Source: Bombus terrestris
Lineage: Eukaryota > Arthropoda > Insecta > Hymenoptera > Apidae
Length of the DNA stretch: 64,000 nucleotides
NCBI RefSeq assembly: GCF_910591885.1
Contig: NC_063279.1
Location: forward strand, 9,858,001-9,922,000
Direction of reading: 5' to 3'
Shown one piece after another: positions 14,701 through 27,182 of this stretch; the first letter of the stretch is position 1; each line of letters starts with the position of its first letter. The notes below the pieces were generated by a model, which was not told the origin of the DNA, made no database searches, and saw nothing but the letters and a program-made list of their open reading frames with translations. A program made the position numbers and the translations under genes.

Positions 14701-17700
14701 TTAGCGTTTTTTTCGCGCAGGCTTGCAGAAATATCGTCTTCAACTCTTTCAGACTTGTCACACTCAAGATCCAAAATGTTTCTTTTTTTTTTCTTAATCC
14801 TTGTATGGGAATTTTTGAGTGGAAGATTGTTTCAAGTCCGAGAAAGGGATGTGAAAGATGAAAGAGAATTTCATCTTTCACTTTAAGAGAATTAATTTGC
14901 TTTTTCTTTTGAAATTACGTTGGGACATTTGTGTCTGAAAGAGTGAAACATTAAAGCAATGTATAGGAAAGTTCAGGAGAAACGATTTTTAAAAAGAATC
15001 GTTAAATTTGAATAATCCGTGCGTATCGAGAAGCAGACCTACCTTGTGAGTTATGTTGAAAGGATGATTGGCAAAATGGAATACTGTTGATCGGTGTCTT
15101 ATTCTCAAGCGGATCGGAATATTCTTTCTTTACAATAATGATCGCAACGTAGATAGAATTATTATTTAATCTTGTATAATTTAACGCATCTCGTTGGTTC
15201 TAATTCTTAACATAACTGTTTTTCCTCTGCATTATCTATCGCATCAAGGGCTGATTATTGTTCTTCGATAATTACATATACGAAATTTTACGTTAATTCT
15301 TTAAAACAGAGAAAATAAAAATCGTCTTAAAGTGTAACAGGAGTCTTATCGCGTTAATAATTATTCTTCATCCGTTTACGAATGATACCGCTGTTCTCTA
15401 CGTTATTTACAAAACAAAAGTGATTTTTCAAACTACATAAGACAACAAGTACCATTAAGTTAAATGTAGCAACTCGTTTAGGCTAATCGCGAGAATTATA
15501 TTCACGCACAGACGAAAAGTAAAAAAGCGTCGATACGATCTCGTCGATAAAGCAACAACAAAATCCAACATAAAATTAATATAAAGAAACACAATTCTAA
15601 AATATCTTACTTTTTCATTCTTCGTTTAAATAACAATGCCGCTAATCGCAAGAAACCAAGTTAAAAGTGGCTCGATCGTGTTAATACCCCTCTTTGATTG
15701 AGGCTAGTTTCTTTAATCATCTCGACGCAACTAGTTTAACGTTTCACGCGAAACTATTACCTAATCGTACAGAAATTCCTTTCTTTCGTTTTATACGTTT
15801 CTTCATCGTCTTCGTGATCGTTATCAACGTGGTGATCCGCGCGGCAAACAGGATGTAGAATTAAAGGTACGAATTATGTATCAAATGGTCGATCGAACGG
15901 TATCTTCGCTAAAACAGGCGGCTTTTTTTATACCTACCTGTTCGCAAACGACTGGCACCTTGTGCCAATAATTGTTGGCATTCGTGTGTATATCGGTTAA
16001 CTGTATCGTTTGACGAAACGACGACCAACACTGTCATGGGACCGTATTATTAAGCGAAACAATATAATACGTACGTGTAATATAAATATTATCACAGTAT
16101 TTTACAGTACACTATTTACACATGTGATACATAAAAACTAAGGCACGCCAGCCGTACATTTCGTGATTACCGTGTTGCGTTCAGGATTATCGTATAATCG
16201 TAAAGTTAATTATATTATTTGTACTTTGTGCGTCGACGGGAGAGACCACGGATAAATTACATTTCTATTCGGATTTGCGATTTTTCTTTCTTTTTTTCTT
16301 CTTTTTTTTTTCTTTTCTTTTCTCTCATCCATATTTTTTTCTTCTCACGTTTAATCTCCCTTACTTTTGCGCCTGCACGTAATGCTCTCGTGTGCTTATT
16401 CGTTTTGTTTCGCGTTTTCACCTTCCTTTCTTCCGACGTATAAACGTTTATCTATTTTACCTATCTACCCTCTATATTTATATATTTATATATATTTATA
16501 TGTATCTGTTCTTCTTTTTTTTTTTCCAAAAATATTTTAAGCGATACAAAAAAAAAAAAAAAAAAAAGGAGAGAAGAAGAGAAAACAACACACCACACGT
16601 ACACACACACGTAGACATGCATATTGTGTGAAGAGGGAGGAGAATCGAGGTTTTCTCTACTTGTGGAAGAAACTTAAGGGAAAGGGAAACGGAAGAGGGG
16701 GGAAATGGAGAACAGGCGGGGCTCGCCTGGGAATTTAAATTAACAAGGTATTTTAAATACTAGCTACTTAATCTACGAAAGAGAAAAAAAACAAACAAAT
16801 ACTACACATGCCACTTTCAGTACAAACACATTACGGAACAATGTACGATGCACACAACAATATCTATATATGTATATATATATAGATAGATATATATATA
16901 TATATATATACATGTATGTATGATGTATATATATATATTCAATGCGCAACAATGCCAAGCGTGCACCGCCGGGTCTACTGGCTCGGACTCGCACCCACGT
17001 ACTACGATTTCTCGTTTCTTCGTTGGCTTTTTTTGCGTTTCGTCCCGGGGAACGAAAGGCGAAACGTCTCGACCCGAACGACATGAGTATTTGAAAAAAA
17101 TAACGGATGCCTCGATAAGGATATTTGATGGGAGGGAAAAAAGGGGGAACGCTCGGACGATTCGATTTTTCCTCTGATTCCGACCTCGCCAAATCCCATC
17201 AACTACTAGGTACGATGTTTGTTACAATATAAAAGTACGATCGAGCGATTTGGAACTGAAGGGAGCCAGCGAAACGCTAATTGGGAATCGTACTTTCTAC
17301 GATGGTTTTTCTACGCCGGTAAAATGGATACCACTGCTCGAAACAATTAAGAGAATACGGCCATTCTCGGTTATGCGTTCGAATAAATCGAATGTCGAGG
17401 ATGAAATAACGATACTCGCGATCATTGTTAAACTCACTCTCCGAGTTTCGTAACGTTTGGCTCCCTTTGCGAGAGGATTGTCATTCCGATGGACGATTCT
17501 TTAATTACCTTTGAGCAGATCGTGGAATACTATCGACATCGTTAAATACTATCACGGAATTAAATTACGAATGATCGAAATTTATTTTTCGATTGTCAAA
17601 TCACGGTTCGCCTCAGTTCCATCTGATTCTCGTTGCTCGGCAACGATCGATCAACTTACAACGTATATACAGATCTTTAAATAAATAAGAGAGATTCTAT

Positions 17701-20700
17701 CGTTGTAAAAGATATAAATACGATCAAAATAGAAAGAAGAGAAGATGATATATATATATATATACACGTATATATATATATATATATATATAATACACGG
17801 CTCCTCGAGTAATTCATCACATGAGTTACTATCCTAAGTGCACGATTAAGAACTGCCTCTCCATTCTCGTTTTGATAAACGAAAATTTCCATCGATACGT
17901 GTCTTTCTATGAGCTTCGTTCGTTTCGCAAAGAAGTACGACTCGAACGAACCACGTATCGTAGAAAAAAGTCTTTGGACTTTGATTAACGTATAGATCCA
18001 GCCATTAAAAATCTCTATTTTCTGAATTCTCTAATGCCTTAATTAATCTTTAATCTCGTTTTCTTATCACGAGCGTCATAAAAAAGAGAAAAAAAAAAAG
18101 AGAAAAAGGAAAATGATTGTAGCTAAAGTTTCCAGCATTTCGAATATCTCTATCGAGATCGTTGTCTTTTTATGAATCGGTCTTTTACGGTGTTTAAATT
18201 GTGAAACAAGCGAAATTATCAAACTCACGCAAATTACAAAATATCTTACTCGATACTTAATTATTAAAATTATGGAGCAAACCTTTGCTCTATGGATATT
18301 ATAACGGATATTTCTATAAAACTATGTGTCAATTAACGTATTTATGAAAATCGTAAATTCCATGATTTCAATTGTTTCTTTAAACTCGAACTGTCGAGAG
18401 CAAGAGGACGGTCGATTTCGTTGACGATCGTTCGGAGAAAATTCATCGATCATCTTCGTCGTTGTTCACTCGGGTAGATTAAAACAACGTGGACGTAAAT
18501 CTCGTATACATTTACAGTACGCGTCGACTGGACTAGATTTATACGTTGGAAACGGAACACCGTACGTTTTCTTGCGCTCCGATCGGTTTTCATTGAAAAC
18601 ACCATCACACGCCTCGGTTAACGACAAGCGTCGCTCGATCACGATTGATTTCCAAGAATATGTCGCGTCGATCAATCGCGGGACTCATAACAAAACCGAC
18701 TCTTGTAAGATCTTTCAATCTTTTAGACAACAATGTATTTCTAGTAACCAGCTACGTTCACATTATGATGGAATCGATGTTATAAAAAATGATCTAAAAA
18801 GCAATCGTGACTTGTCATCGAATGAAAATTAACCGGTTCTATAAAAACTTTTATCGCACAGTCCACAACGTTATAATTTTATTGAATATCATCAGCGAGT
18901 ATTACCGGTAGGCTCATAGAATACTTTATATAGCAAAAATGAAATGTATCGACCAGAAATTACAAACGTTAAACCATTCTTTCGTTTTCCTGGAGAGAGA
19001 TAAACGCGTGGACAAGGGTTGCTTTTATTACGAGCCCTTAAATTTGTTAAACTTGAAGAAAGCACTGCTCCCTGAGCCTATCAATATAACATATTTATTA
19101 TACCTTGAAACAACGAATAATAATCGAACGGTAATAGTTCTTAATGTATTAAGTACCGAAATGCTGCTATTTTAAGTACTGTTCGACCCTATCCTGAGGA
19201 TAACAGGTGTCCTTAGAAGCCTTCTACTTGCGATACCGAGTCGAAAGAAGAGTTAATTGCCTGAAACTCTTCCCAGCGAGCCAGCCGTGGCAAAACATCG
19301 TTCTGATTGTCGTTAACAACTGTACTAGGATCTCGAAGCGCGCGCGCGAGCGCACGTTACCATAAGTAGTCTCGATTTTACCTCGTCGACTGATTTGGTT
19401 AAATCTTTTTAGTGCACCTGGCACGCAATTATGCGAGCTATTTTCTCGCTGTTAGCGTTCTACTCGGTCGTTTCATAAGCCTTAGCATTGACGTATCGCG
19501 AGAAGCGGATTTGTCGAGAGATTTATCGATAAATTAATTCAGAAACGACAGGAAATTATGCAAATATATATATAATAAACGGGCATATCGAATGCACGGA
19601 AAATCGATGATTTCATTGAAATAAAGATTTATTTGAATTGGAAAAAAGAAAGATTTATGAAACGATCCGGTAGAGACGTTTAATTTCGTTTCAAGTTTTT
19701 GCCAAGAAAATAATTAATAACTTGTAATCGATATTAAATTATATAGAAAACTATTTCTTATAGAGGATTGAACACGTTAAACACGTTCGTATCATTGAGT
19801 CAACTTTTCTAATTATTAGTCCGGCTACGATCTTCGAAGTTTTATCTTTCGAATTTCAATAAACTTTTATAAATAAAAACCTTCTTAAAGAGAATCTTCG
19901 TACAAAATTAAAACAAGAGTCAGCGCGTAAATATCAATAAACGTTATTTCATATTTTTCTCAAACAAACAATTTTTAAAGATAGAAAGATACTATCGATG
20001 ATCCAAATGACGTAGCAGGGTTTTAATCAAACGAAACTTCACTTCCTTGAGATTTACGTCAAATTAATCGTGAACGTGCCGGGTGTTCGGCATATTAATC
20101 TCTAGGATCGTAACTAACGTCATTCGCGCTTCGTACGAGATGCTACTCTCCTCCCTACACGCACATACACACGAAAAGAAAATAACCGTACTTTCATTGA
20201 CACCGGATGTGATGCGCCTCATCGAGAATTTCGATATTCATCGTCCGGAAAAGAAAGTCGGATGTCGTCCGGAACTTCCTTCGTCACGCTGATTCGTTAT
20301 TCAGCTTGCAAACGACGTACGATTTTACGTCCATCGAACGACGCGTTCTCGATATAACGAAGCATAACACAACATAATAAATCCATCGTAACGATAATAC
20401 GTCTATTCTTTAAAACGCCTCGAAAACGATCAAAGCACCGTGGAAAGAAAAGTTTAACGCGTTCCCGCGCACCTAACTTGTACGCGATGCACTCGCACCA
20501 TGGACGGAATTGCAGCGACGCCGAGGCGTCTGTTCGAGGAGCCCTTTGCCGCCGTGAAAAGTAACTAGGAAACAGAAGAGAAGCTTCAGGAAACCTAGCA
20601 AGCATTTCTACAGGCTCGAAGCACGGATCGTTGAAAGAAAGACCACAACTTGGTTTTATTCTTCACCGATCCTGCTTCTTGCTAATGAAATCGCTAGAAC

Positions 20701-23700
20701 GATTAAGTTCCCCCATGGAATCCAGTTGAGCTGTATAACGAAACCATTCGAGCCTATATACGGAAAACACAATAATCTTCGTGTTCTTCAAACCTACTGT
20801 CGTTCAACCAATTTATATCCATCCGCAGAATCTACGTATCTACTCCAACATCGAGTAAATCTCGTAGCGCGTATCGCGCGAACACGAAACGGCCGTTCGA
20901 AGTCGACAATTGTCACAGTCAATCGACGACAGACGTCGTGCGCGATAAGCGTACGCGGATAATTGCGGTTACGCCGGTGGTTCGTGACGGCGACGGTAGT
21001 CTTCTAACTGCGCGGATACCGACTCTTATCGAGCATCTCCTCTCTATATCCACGGACACGTTCAACCTTACGTTCTTTTCTCCCTGTACCTCTTCCCTGT
21101 CTCGATATTCCGTAGTCATTGATCATGGAAGATCATACGCGAATCGAACACGGTAGCCAGCGATGGATACAACGGATGCAACTGACGACGTGACGAATGC
21201 AACTGGCGATGTAACAGATGCGAGTGTGCGATGCATCGGACACGGACAGCTGGTAAGAGTCGGAGGACAAGCGATAGTTTCAAGTACTAACTAGGGTAGT
21301 ACTACCGTTGGGGATGCGAATGCGACATGTGAGGATGGTAGGCGGCGTGATGGGGTGGCAGAGGCGAGGGACAGGACTGTTGATAGGGACCACCGGCTAA
21401 CATGGGCCCAGGACTGGAACAGGGTACCAGGTGCGAGCTCGGCGAGGCCGCGTGCGCATGCGCAATCAAGTGCGCGTGCTGCGCGTGCGAGGGTGGCGCG
21501 TGCTGCGAACCCGGCGGCGGTGGCGGCGGCGGGGGTGGCGGATGGCCAGGAGGCCCTCCGGTCGGTCCGCCACCAGGATAACCGCCGTGCAGCGAGCCAC
21601 CGTGCGGCGAGCCATACACCAGTTGCCTTACTTTCTGCTCGTCGTCGGCTATGTTGTAGGTCAGTTCGGTCTCCTCGAACCCGGTCGCGGACATCCTCTG
21701 GTCGCCGGAGGAACCGGAGGCGGGAGGGTCCGGGCTGTTCAGACAGGTCTGGATCAACGCCTTCCCGGCCTCGCTCGTTATCATCGGCTGCAGCTTTCGT
21801 GTCGCGAACGTGTACACATGCCCGGTCTCGCTGGCTACCAGCAACATCACCTGTGTACCTGTCAGTGTCGACAGCTCGTACGCCTGCAACCAGAGATAAC
21901 GATTAATTAGGGATGTCCCGGGCTCCTTCTTCGGATCGTATTAACGACGCTTCGCTCCAGATTTTTTCTTCTCTTTGCACTTTTACCCTCCGTCTTTTCG
22001 GACTTTGGTTTTTCTCTCTTTTCATTGATCGAATACTGGTTTTAGCCGTTTTTAAGCGAGATGGCTTTTAATCGAAGAAAAGTTTTTTCGGGAAATTGAA
22101 GAACGATAGAAGAGTATAACAATGAGACGCTTGTGTTTCCCGTTCGATGAAACTACAAGTTTGAAGATCGAACGTATCGTAAATTTAACTCGCTGCATTG
22201 CAAATTCATATCTAATTAATTAAGATAGTATCTGCCTAAAGAATCAAAGTACGCATGTAAATAAAGTAGCAAACTTAGATTCTCGAAAGCAATGTTTTCC
22301 ATTCGACTCTTGAACGATCAACGTATATTACAAATACTCGCTACTCAGCGATCTTTATAGAGCGGTGTTATGCAAATTATCACCGCCTGCACAATCATTA
22401 ATATACAATTCTTTTAAATAATTAAACGAACACACACGAATAAAAAACGATACGCGCACTCAGCGCTTTATGTTCGAGAGATTATACCTTGTAATGACAT
22501 AATAATTATCAAGGTTTACCGAAGCGTTTACTAGCGTGGTGCGGATGGAATTCTTTCTTTTTGTAGTGAAAACTGACGGCCCGCCATTGTATATTTAAGT
22601 TGAATCTAAATTATAAAAATTCAGCCTACTAACAAGAAACCTACCGGTCGAGGGGAAACAACGCAACCATAACATGAATAAACATAGTGGAACGTTATGA
22701 AAGCGTTGTCTTTAACTTAGATCAGAATGTTGCTACGTGTTTACGCTCAAAGAAAGTATTTTGTTTACTTAACGTTTGTAATTTATATATTTTTTAAAAT
22801 CGAACCAATCTATCGATTTTCATATGTGTAACGCAAAATTCTATATTTTTTTATCTAGAACACTATGATATTGGGTGATTAATTTTCAGCTTACAAGATC
22901 CAGAAATCTACAATTTTTGTACTAAGAAAATTTTCTTATTTGTACCGTGTTTTGCGATTCATTTTCTGATTACTTTCTGTACATTATTGATTGATAAATC
23001 ATTTTAAATAATGTAAACATTATCATTATAATGTAAATATCGTACAGATAAAAACTTTAGAAAAATATTTGATTCGGTGCGTTAGAATTGTACATTTTAT
23101 CGTTTTAAGAACTGTTAGAAATTGGGAACTTTTTTTTTTTAGCAATACGTAATTCTTTTAACACTACCTACGAATTCAGCCTAATATTTAAATTCGTACT
23201 TTCTCTTACATAATACCCCTGTTTATTTTAAGTTTAACGTAAGTTTCCAGTTTTCCAATAATGTTATAAAGCAGTTATGTCAGTTTCGTGTCAAAACATA
23301 GCTAATTATAGAGATCCGTCTTTAGAAAAGGGGAACAATCTATCTTTGGTTTTCTATATTTGTATGAAAGATGCAATTTGCCTTAGGTTCTTCTACGGAT
23401 TTAGCTACTCCGCCGTTTGGATCAGATAAACAACTGTAACATGATTAAATTAATGTTAAATTCAAAAAGTCTGACTTAAAACAACTTTAGATTATTTTCA
23501 GATTATTTACTCGAGGGATACGTTGTTAATAAAAAGTTTATAATTATAGTGAGCGATAAAAGGTAAACAAAAATAGATACGTCATTTTCGGGAAATTAAA
23601 ATAATACGCTTTTTAGATGAAAGATTAAGTTTGACGTGACAAGACGTAAAAGCAATTTTTACGATATTTTGTAGTGGCTACAACGCGTTCGTTACCTGAA

Positions 23701-25088
23701 ATATAAAATACAACGTTAATGTCAATATAGAGGTGCAACCGTTTACAGAATAGATTCTGTTGTGTACGAGGCTTTAACAAAAAGAAAAAAAGCACACATA
23801 AATTTTCTAACTTAATCGTGTAATTTATAACTTTAAACGTATATTTATTTACTGATTATCGTTAAACGACCTCGCTAACTATTTTTATGTAAATTATATA
23901 TAATTAAGATTAGAGAACCAAGAAATATGTACGGTCGATTCGTAAAATGAGTCATATAACAAGTGCTTATCACAAGATCATATCATAAAATCACGACCTA
24001 TGTACTATAGCTTTCTTGGGCGTATTTTGATACTAAAATTACCAAAGCTGTCAAGATGACCAATTAGTAATCTTTCGTAGTAATTTCATAGATTACAACG
24101 CTGCATTTCTAGGGATTTTTTAATGATTTTTTGTAATGCATTATGTATTCTTTCATGTACCATATGACTTTCTTATTTTACCATTTTCATCTTTCTGATA
24201 CAAATTATATACTTTTGTAGTCAGCAGTTCTAACGGTAATCCAAAATACACGATTAAGTTACTGGCGTACAAATATATACGACAGCGAAAGCACAGTTGT
24301 CACTCATAAATCGCGCGCTCGCTAAACTCATCGGCTTACGTTTGATTTGCGCAATACGCGCAGCCACACAACCATAATACACTATTTACATTTGCTATTT
24401 GTGTCATGTACTTTCTTATCTCTAATCTCTCGTCAATTTTGAACGCACTTAAACACCATGTTCGATATAGGACCGATTCAATGATCACACGAAAAGAAAC
24501 GATCGATCGTGACGATCGATCATCGATACCCGACGGTTCAACACACTGTTTTTGCGACAACCGTTTTAATTAACGGGAGAAATAAGGTCGACAGGTTTGT
24601 CGGATACGAACCTTCTTCATGATTCCGGTTTTCCTCTTCGAGAAGGTAGTATACCTCCGTAGTTTATTGTCGATGTACTCCATTTTAATCTTGACCCGTC
24701 CTTTGGTCTTCTTACCGTTCGAGGGGGGTGACTTTTTCGGCTGGCCCAAACTCGTAAATGACTCCTCGAGATTATCGGGGACACAGTCTGTGGACATTGA
24801 CATGGCCTGCTGTTGCGAAAGTGCCTGCCGTGCGTTACTGTCATCGTAACAGACGTCCGAAGTGGTCCTCTTGATACCCCTCTGTACAGATCCCACGCCG
24901 GCATTCGGTGCGCCTGCAGCGGCCGCCGCTGCCATCATGGTGGCGCCACCGCGGCTTATTTGAGAAGTTGTAAGTTGGGAGGTGGACGGTCGGCCGTACA
25001 TTTCCGAGCCAGCGTCGCTGCCTATCATCCCCATGCTGTAGCCAAGACTTGCGTACCGACTATCTCTTCCGCCGCTAGGGTTGTCCAT
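8737..25088 (-). CDS. SRF: Serum response factor (MADS-box transcription factor, blistered orthologue)
   Basis: Five exons assemble in phase: 25088-24612, 21883-21632, 11645-11540, 9252-9148 and 8933-8737 (stop included), giving 378 residues. The start ATG at 25088 opens MDNPSGGRDSRYASLG. The MADS domain begins near residue 130 (KGRVKIKMEYIDNKLRRYTT) and is split after GIMKK by a 2.7-kb intron; exon 2 continues AYELSTLTGTQVMLLVASE and the SAM-type extension (TRKLQPMITSEAGKALIQT, then MSATGFEETELTYNI). Exon 3 is acidic and Ser-rich (NESDGDTSDGDSPVS). Exon 4 encodes IMYQMPQTVIYSPTPG, resembling the C-terminal activation region of vertebrate SRF. SRF binds CArG boxes as a dimer in the nucleus and works with MRTF and TCF cofactors; in flies blistered acts in wing intervein and terminal tracheal cells. 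The small exons 3-5 were found by eye. The last exon could instead splice at GATC|GTGAGT (8745), leaving a further exon unseen. Confidence 0.93.
9253..11539. other. SRF intron 3
   Basis: Intron between the IMYQMPQ exon and the acidic exon on the minus strand (donor GTAAAC at 11539, acceptor GCGCAG next to 9252). It holds a CT-rich tract around 10970-11010 and several GC-rich chance open frames. No other gene is recognised. Confidence 0.75.
12392..12410. repeat. ACCT tetranucleotide repeat
   Basis: About four tandem ACCT units, following a looser CAAC/CAAA-rich stretch. Confidence 0.8.
12441..12450. promoter_or_regulatory. CArG box in the large SRF intron
   Basis: CCTTATATGG matches CC(A/T)6GG exactly and sits in a GC-rich patch (GCGCG on the left, GGCC overlapping its right end) inside intron 2 of SRF. 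A single site of this length is expected now and then by chance; its GC-rich setting and host gene make it worth noting. Confidence 0.4.
13713..13739. repeat. Poly-A run, 27 bases
   Basis: Uninterrupted A homopolymer in the SRF intron. No retroposon body is recognisable upstream. Confidence 0.85.
16861..16939. repeat. TA-rich microsatellite
   Basis: Imperfect (TA)n with GATA and GTAT interruptions, followed abruptly by GC-rich sequence. Confidence 0.85.
17748..17793. repeat. TA microsatellite
   Basis: Two (TA)n blocks separated by a short CACG interruption, in the SRF intron. Confidence 0.85.
21302..21883 (-). CDS. SRF: SRF exon 2 read-through form with Pro/His-rich alternative C-terminus
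   Basis: Exon 2 starts at 21883 (acceptor TTGCAG) and carries the second half of the MADS domain. If the donor AAA|GTAAGG at 21632 is not used, the frame stays open for 110 more codons to TAG at 21304-21302. The added tail begins VRQLVYGSPHGGSLHGG, has a run of ten prolines, then a His/Ala/Ser-rich stretch ending HPHMSHSHPQR. The product would be 352 residues and lack the acidic and IMYQMPQ segments. A second weak donor, CAACG|GTAGTA, overlaps the stop but leaves two bases that do not fit the phase of the next exon seen. The region is GC-rich, which by itself lowers the chance of stops, so the tail is plausible but unproved. Confidence 0.55.
   Translation of the reverse strand, partial: AYELSTLTGTQVMLLVASETGHVYTFATRKLQPMITSEAGKALIQTCLNSPDPPASGSSGDQRMSATGFEETELTYNIADDEQKVRQLVYGSPHGGSLHGGYPGGGPTGGPPGHPPPPPPPPPPGSQHAPPSHAQHAHLIAHAHAASPSSHLVPCSSPGPMLAGGPYQQSCPSPLPPHHAAYHPHMSHSHPQR
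21884..24611. other. SRF intron 1 (splits the MADS box)
   Basis: 2.7-kb AT-rich intron between GIMKK (donor GTTCGT) and AYELST (acceptor TTGCAG), phase 0. No other gene is seen. Confidence 0.85.
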
Positions 25089-25531
25089 TACGGACTCGCG
25101 CACATTTATTCCCTTTCCCTCGGCCCTTCTCCGCCACGGAATCGCGAAAACTCGGCGCAATGTTTCCCACGTGATCAACCATCTAGAGGAACACGGGACA
25201 ACAACGCGCACTGTACGAGCGCTCCCCGCGAACTGAATGCGCGCAGAGTATCGTAACTTGACCTACGTGCTAGCGCGGTGCCTTCGTGCGTTCCTGCGCA
25301 GCTGCTACCCCCACCACGCGCCACGCACGCGATAAAAAACTAGTCCACTCGATCGAGATAGACTCACCTGGACGAAGATCTTTAAAAATTTCTTCGTAGA
25401 AAAATTAACGGATCAACTGTGGTCCTTGATCTGGCGTTAAATCGGTTTTGCGCGAATTTGATATCCCAAAATTTGCGGCTGAAAGATCGCGCGGAGTGGT
25501 ACAGGAATCAGCGAGAGGGCGTCCCCGGCTG

Positions 25532-25582
25532 CCATATTTAGAAGTAGACGTTACCATATTAGGGAAAGTTTGCCAAATATGG
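25532..25582. promoter_or_regulatory. CArG-box cluster upstream of the SRF coding start
   Basis: Three SRF-type sites lie about 445-495 bp upstream of the SRF ATG: CCATATTTAG (25532-25541, one mismatch), CCATATTAGG (25554-25563, perfect CC(A/T)6GG) and CCAAATATGG (25573-25582, perfect). The spacing is about two turns of the helix (starts 22 and 19 bp apart). Vertebrate SRF genes are known to autoregulate through promoter CArG boxes. Whether this block is promoter or 5' UTR cannot be told from sequence. Confidence 0.7.
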
Positions 25583-26461
25583 TGAACAGAGGTGGTCCTT
25601 CCTTTTCAAATGATCACTCGGCGCGCCGCGACAAAACACCAATCCAACTGACAGTAGCGCTTCCTGCACGCCTCTCCTCCCCTCCTCTTTTACCGGTATG
25701 TCCTTCCTATTTCTACGTGCTTACTAAAACATACGGCTGATAAGCGGCTTTCTGTGTTGATCCGCTATTTCTTACTATCTTCCAGCTTTCATACTTTTTT
25801 ATCTGCTTCTGTTTATGTTCAGATCGATGTATCTCATTTCTCAGTCAGTTGTGGTTTGATTGAAATAAACAGTTTGGATAAAAATAATAGGACGAGTTAA
25901 CATCTTATAATATATAAAATTCTTGCAAAAGTTTCTTTGTATTGATATATTGTTTCTGCTTTATCTTAACATTAACATTAATTTGAATATCATACTTTTA
26001 ATTCCAATGAATATCTAATCAATATTGTTGTACACAAGGATACATTAGGGACCACATACTGATATTTGTTTGTTTTTTATGTTTAAATATACATATGTAG
26101 AAAGCATTGCAAATTGTGCAAGAATTCTATGTCTCATACAGTTGAACTTAGTAATGAATAGAACAATTAAAATTTCATGATATTCATATTAGTACTCTTT
26201 TTTTTCATGCAAATGTCTTGACATTACTTCTTATAATTGTAAACATGTTCATCCATTGTATGTTCATCTAATAAGAGTTCATACAAATCGAATGACTACT
26301 GATTTGTTTTATTGTTCGTACATAATGTACTTGTTATGATTCACAGAACTGATATCTTATTATAGATGGAGGTATGAAGAATCTTACATATATTAATAAA
26401 GAAAAATATATAGTATAAAAAGATAAAATAAAAATCTCTTTTACATAAAATAAATTAGAAT

Positions 26462-26467
26462 TTTATT
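26462..26467 (-). promoter_or_regulatory. Candidate poly(A) signal of MED29
   Basis: Reads AATAAA on the minus strand, about 135 nt past the MED29 stop codon. Confidence 0.4.
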
Positions 26468-26600
26468 AAAGTAGTATAACTATACATTATTGCATTATGA
26501 TGTACAAGACAAGGCACAAAAAAAGACACATAAAAAATTGGACTTACAGTATTATAAATTATTATTTTTATCATAATAAATTTCCTATTAACAGAATCAT

Positions 26601-27182
26601 TCATTCACCTGATGTTATTGATTGTACAGCAGAAAGTAAAGTATCATGAACTTCACGAAGAAATGAAACTTGAGCTCTTACAGTCATCAAAAACTGAGGA
26701 TATGTTAAAGCAGGTCCTTCTTGAGCTCCAATAGTATCAGTACGTGTTGGTATAACAGATACTGGTAGGTATCTTACAGAGCTAGAATTTTGTGATAGAC
26801 ATTCTATAGAAGTCTTTAAGTGTAATTCTATCTGATCGCAAATTGAATAAAATTCTTCCATATTTTTATTGAATCGATGATCAGACTGATCCACACCACC
26901 CTTTAGAGATCCAACATCTACCAAACTGTTTTGATGTAATGTATGTGCTGCAGTTTTAAGAGCTATGGCTAATGATTCCCTTAATGGACCAATTAATGAT
27001 TTAACTTTGGAAATATTGTCAAGCTTTTCTTGAGTTTGCTGTTGTTGTTGTTGTTGTTGCTGTTGCTGCTGAACCTGTGGCTGTTGCGTTTGTTGTGGAT
27101 TTTGAGGAAGCTGAGGATTTACAGGCTGTGTCATTTGGCCTACTCCAATTGTTCCTGGTTGTTGAATTGGTGGGATATTCAT
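26601..27182 (-). CDS. MED29: Mediator complex subunit 29 (intersex)
   Basis: One uninterrupted frame of 193 residues from MNIPPIQQPGTIGVGQ to QSITSGE. The first third is low-complexity Q/P-rich, including 12 consecutive Gln from mixed CAA and CAG codons. The rest is the conserved helical MED29 domain (ISKVKSLIGPLRESLAIALK, then MEEFYSICDQIELHLKTSIE, then TYPQFLMTVRAQVSFLREVH). MED29 is a tail-region subunit of Mediator, which links transcription factors to RNA polymerase II in the nucleus. In Drosophila the orthologue intersex works with female Doublesex in sexual differentiation; a similar role here is inference. Its start lies 743 bp from that of divergent SMC2, so the two genes probably share a promoter region. 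Length and domain are typical for insects. Confidence 0.95.
   Translation of the reverse strand: MNIPPIQQPGTIGVGQMTQPVNPQLPQNPQQTQQPQVQQQQQQQQQQQQTQEKLDNISKVKSLIGPLRESLAIALKTAAHTLHQNSLVDVGSLKGGVDQSDHRFNKNMEEFYSICDQIELHLKTSIECLSQNSSSVRYLPVSVIPTRTDTIGAQEGPALTYPQFLMTVRAQVSFLREVHDTLLSAVQSITSGE

Larger units (their letters stand above)
11646..21301. other. Large SRF intron 2
   Basis: About 10 kb of intron: AT-rich with GC-richer islands near 12.4-12.8, 14.0-14.5, 17.0 and 20.5 kb. It holds a CArG box (12441), an ACCT repeat (12392-12410), a poly-A of 27 (13713-13739), a pyrimidine tract (about 14266-14400) and TA microsatellites (16861-16939, 17748-17793). Size and islands fit a regulatory intron of a developmental gene. 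No further exon could be supported. Confidence 0.7.
25089..26600. other. SRF 5' region and MED29 3' flank
   Basis: The part up to about 25.7 kb is GC-rich and holds the SRF 5' UTR or promoter, with the CArG cluster. From there to 26600 the sequence is AT-rich and includes the MED29 3' UTR. Confidence 0.65.

Noticed and set aside
15050..15140. Minus-strand exon-like block (YSDPLENKTPINSIPF) ending in donor AAG|GTAGGT
   Set aside because: Its acceptor has no pyrimidine tract, and its phase does not fit between SRF exons 2 and 3. An 80-base open block in this sequence can be chance.
21355..21910. Two long plus-strand frames of 183 and 159 residues
   Set aside because: They are Arg/Ala-rich antisense shadows of the GC-rich SRF exon 2.
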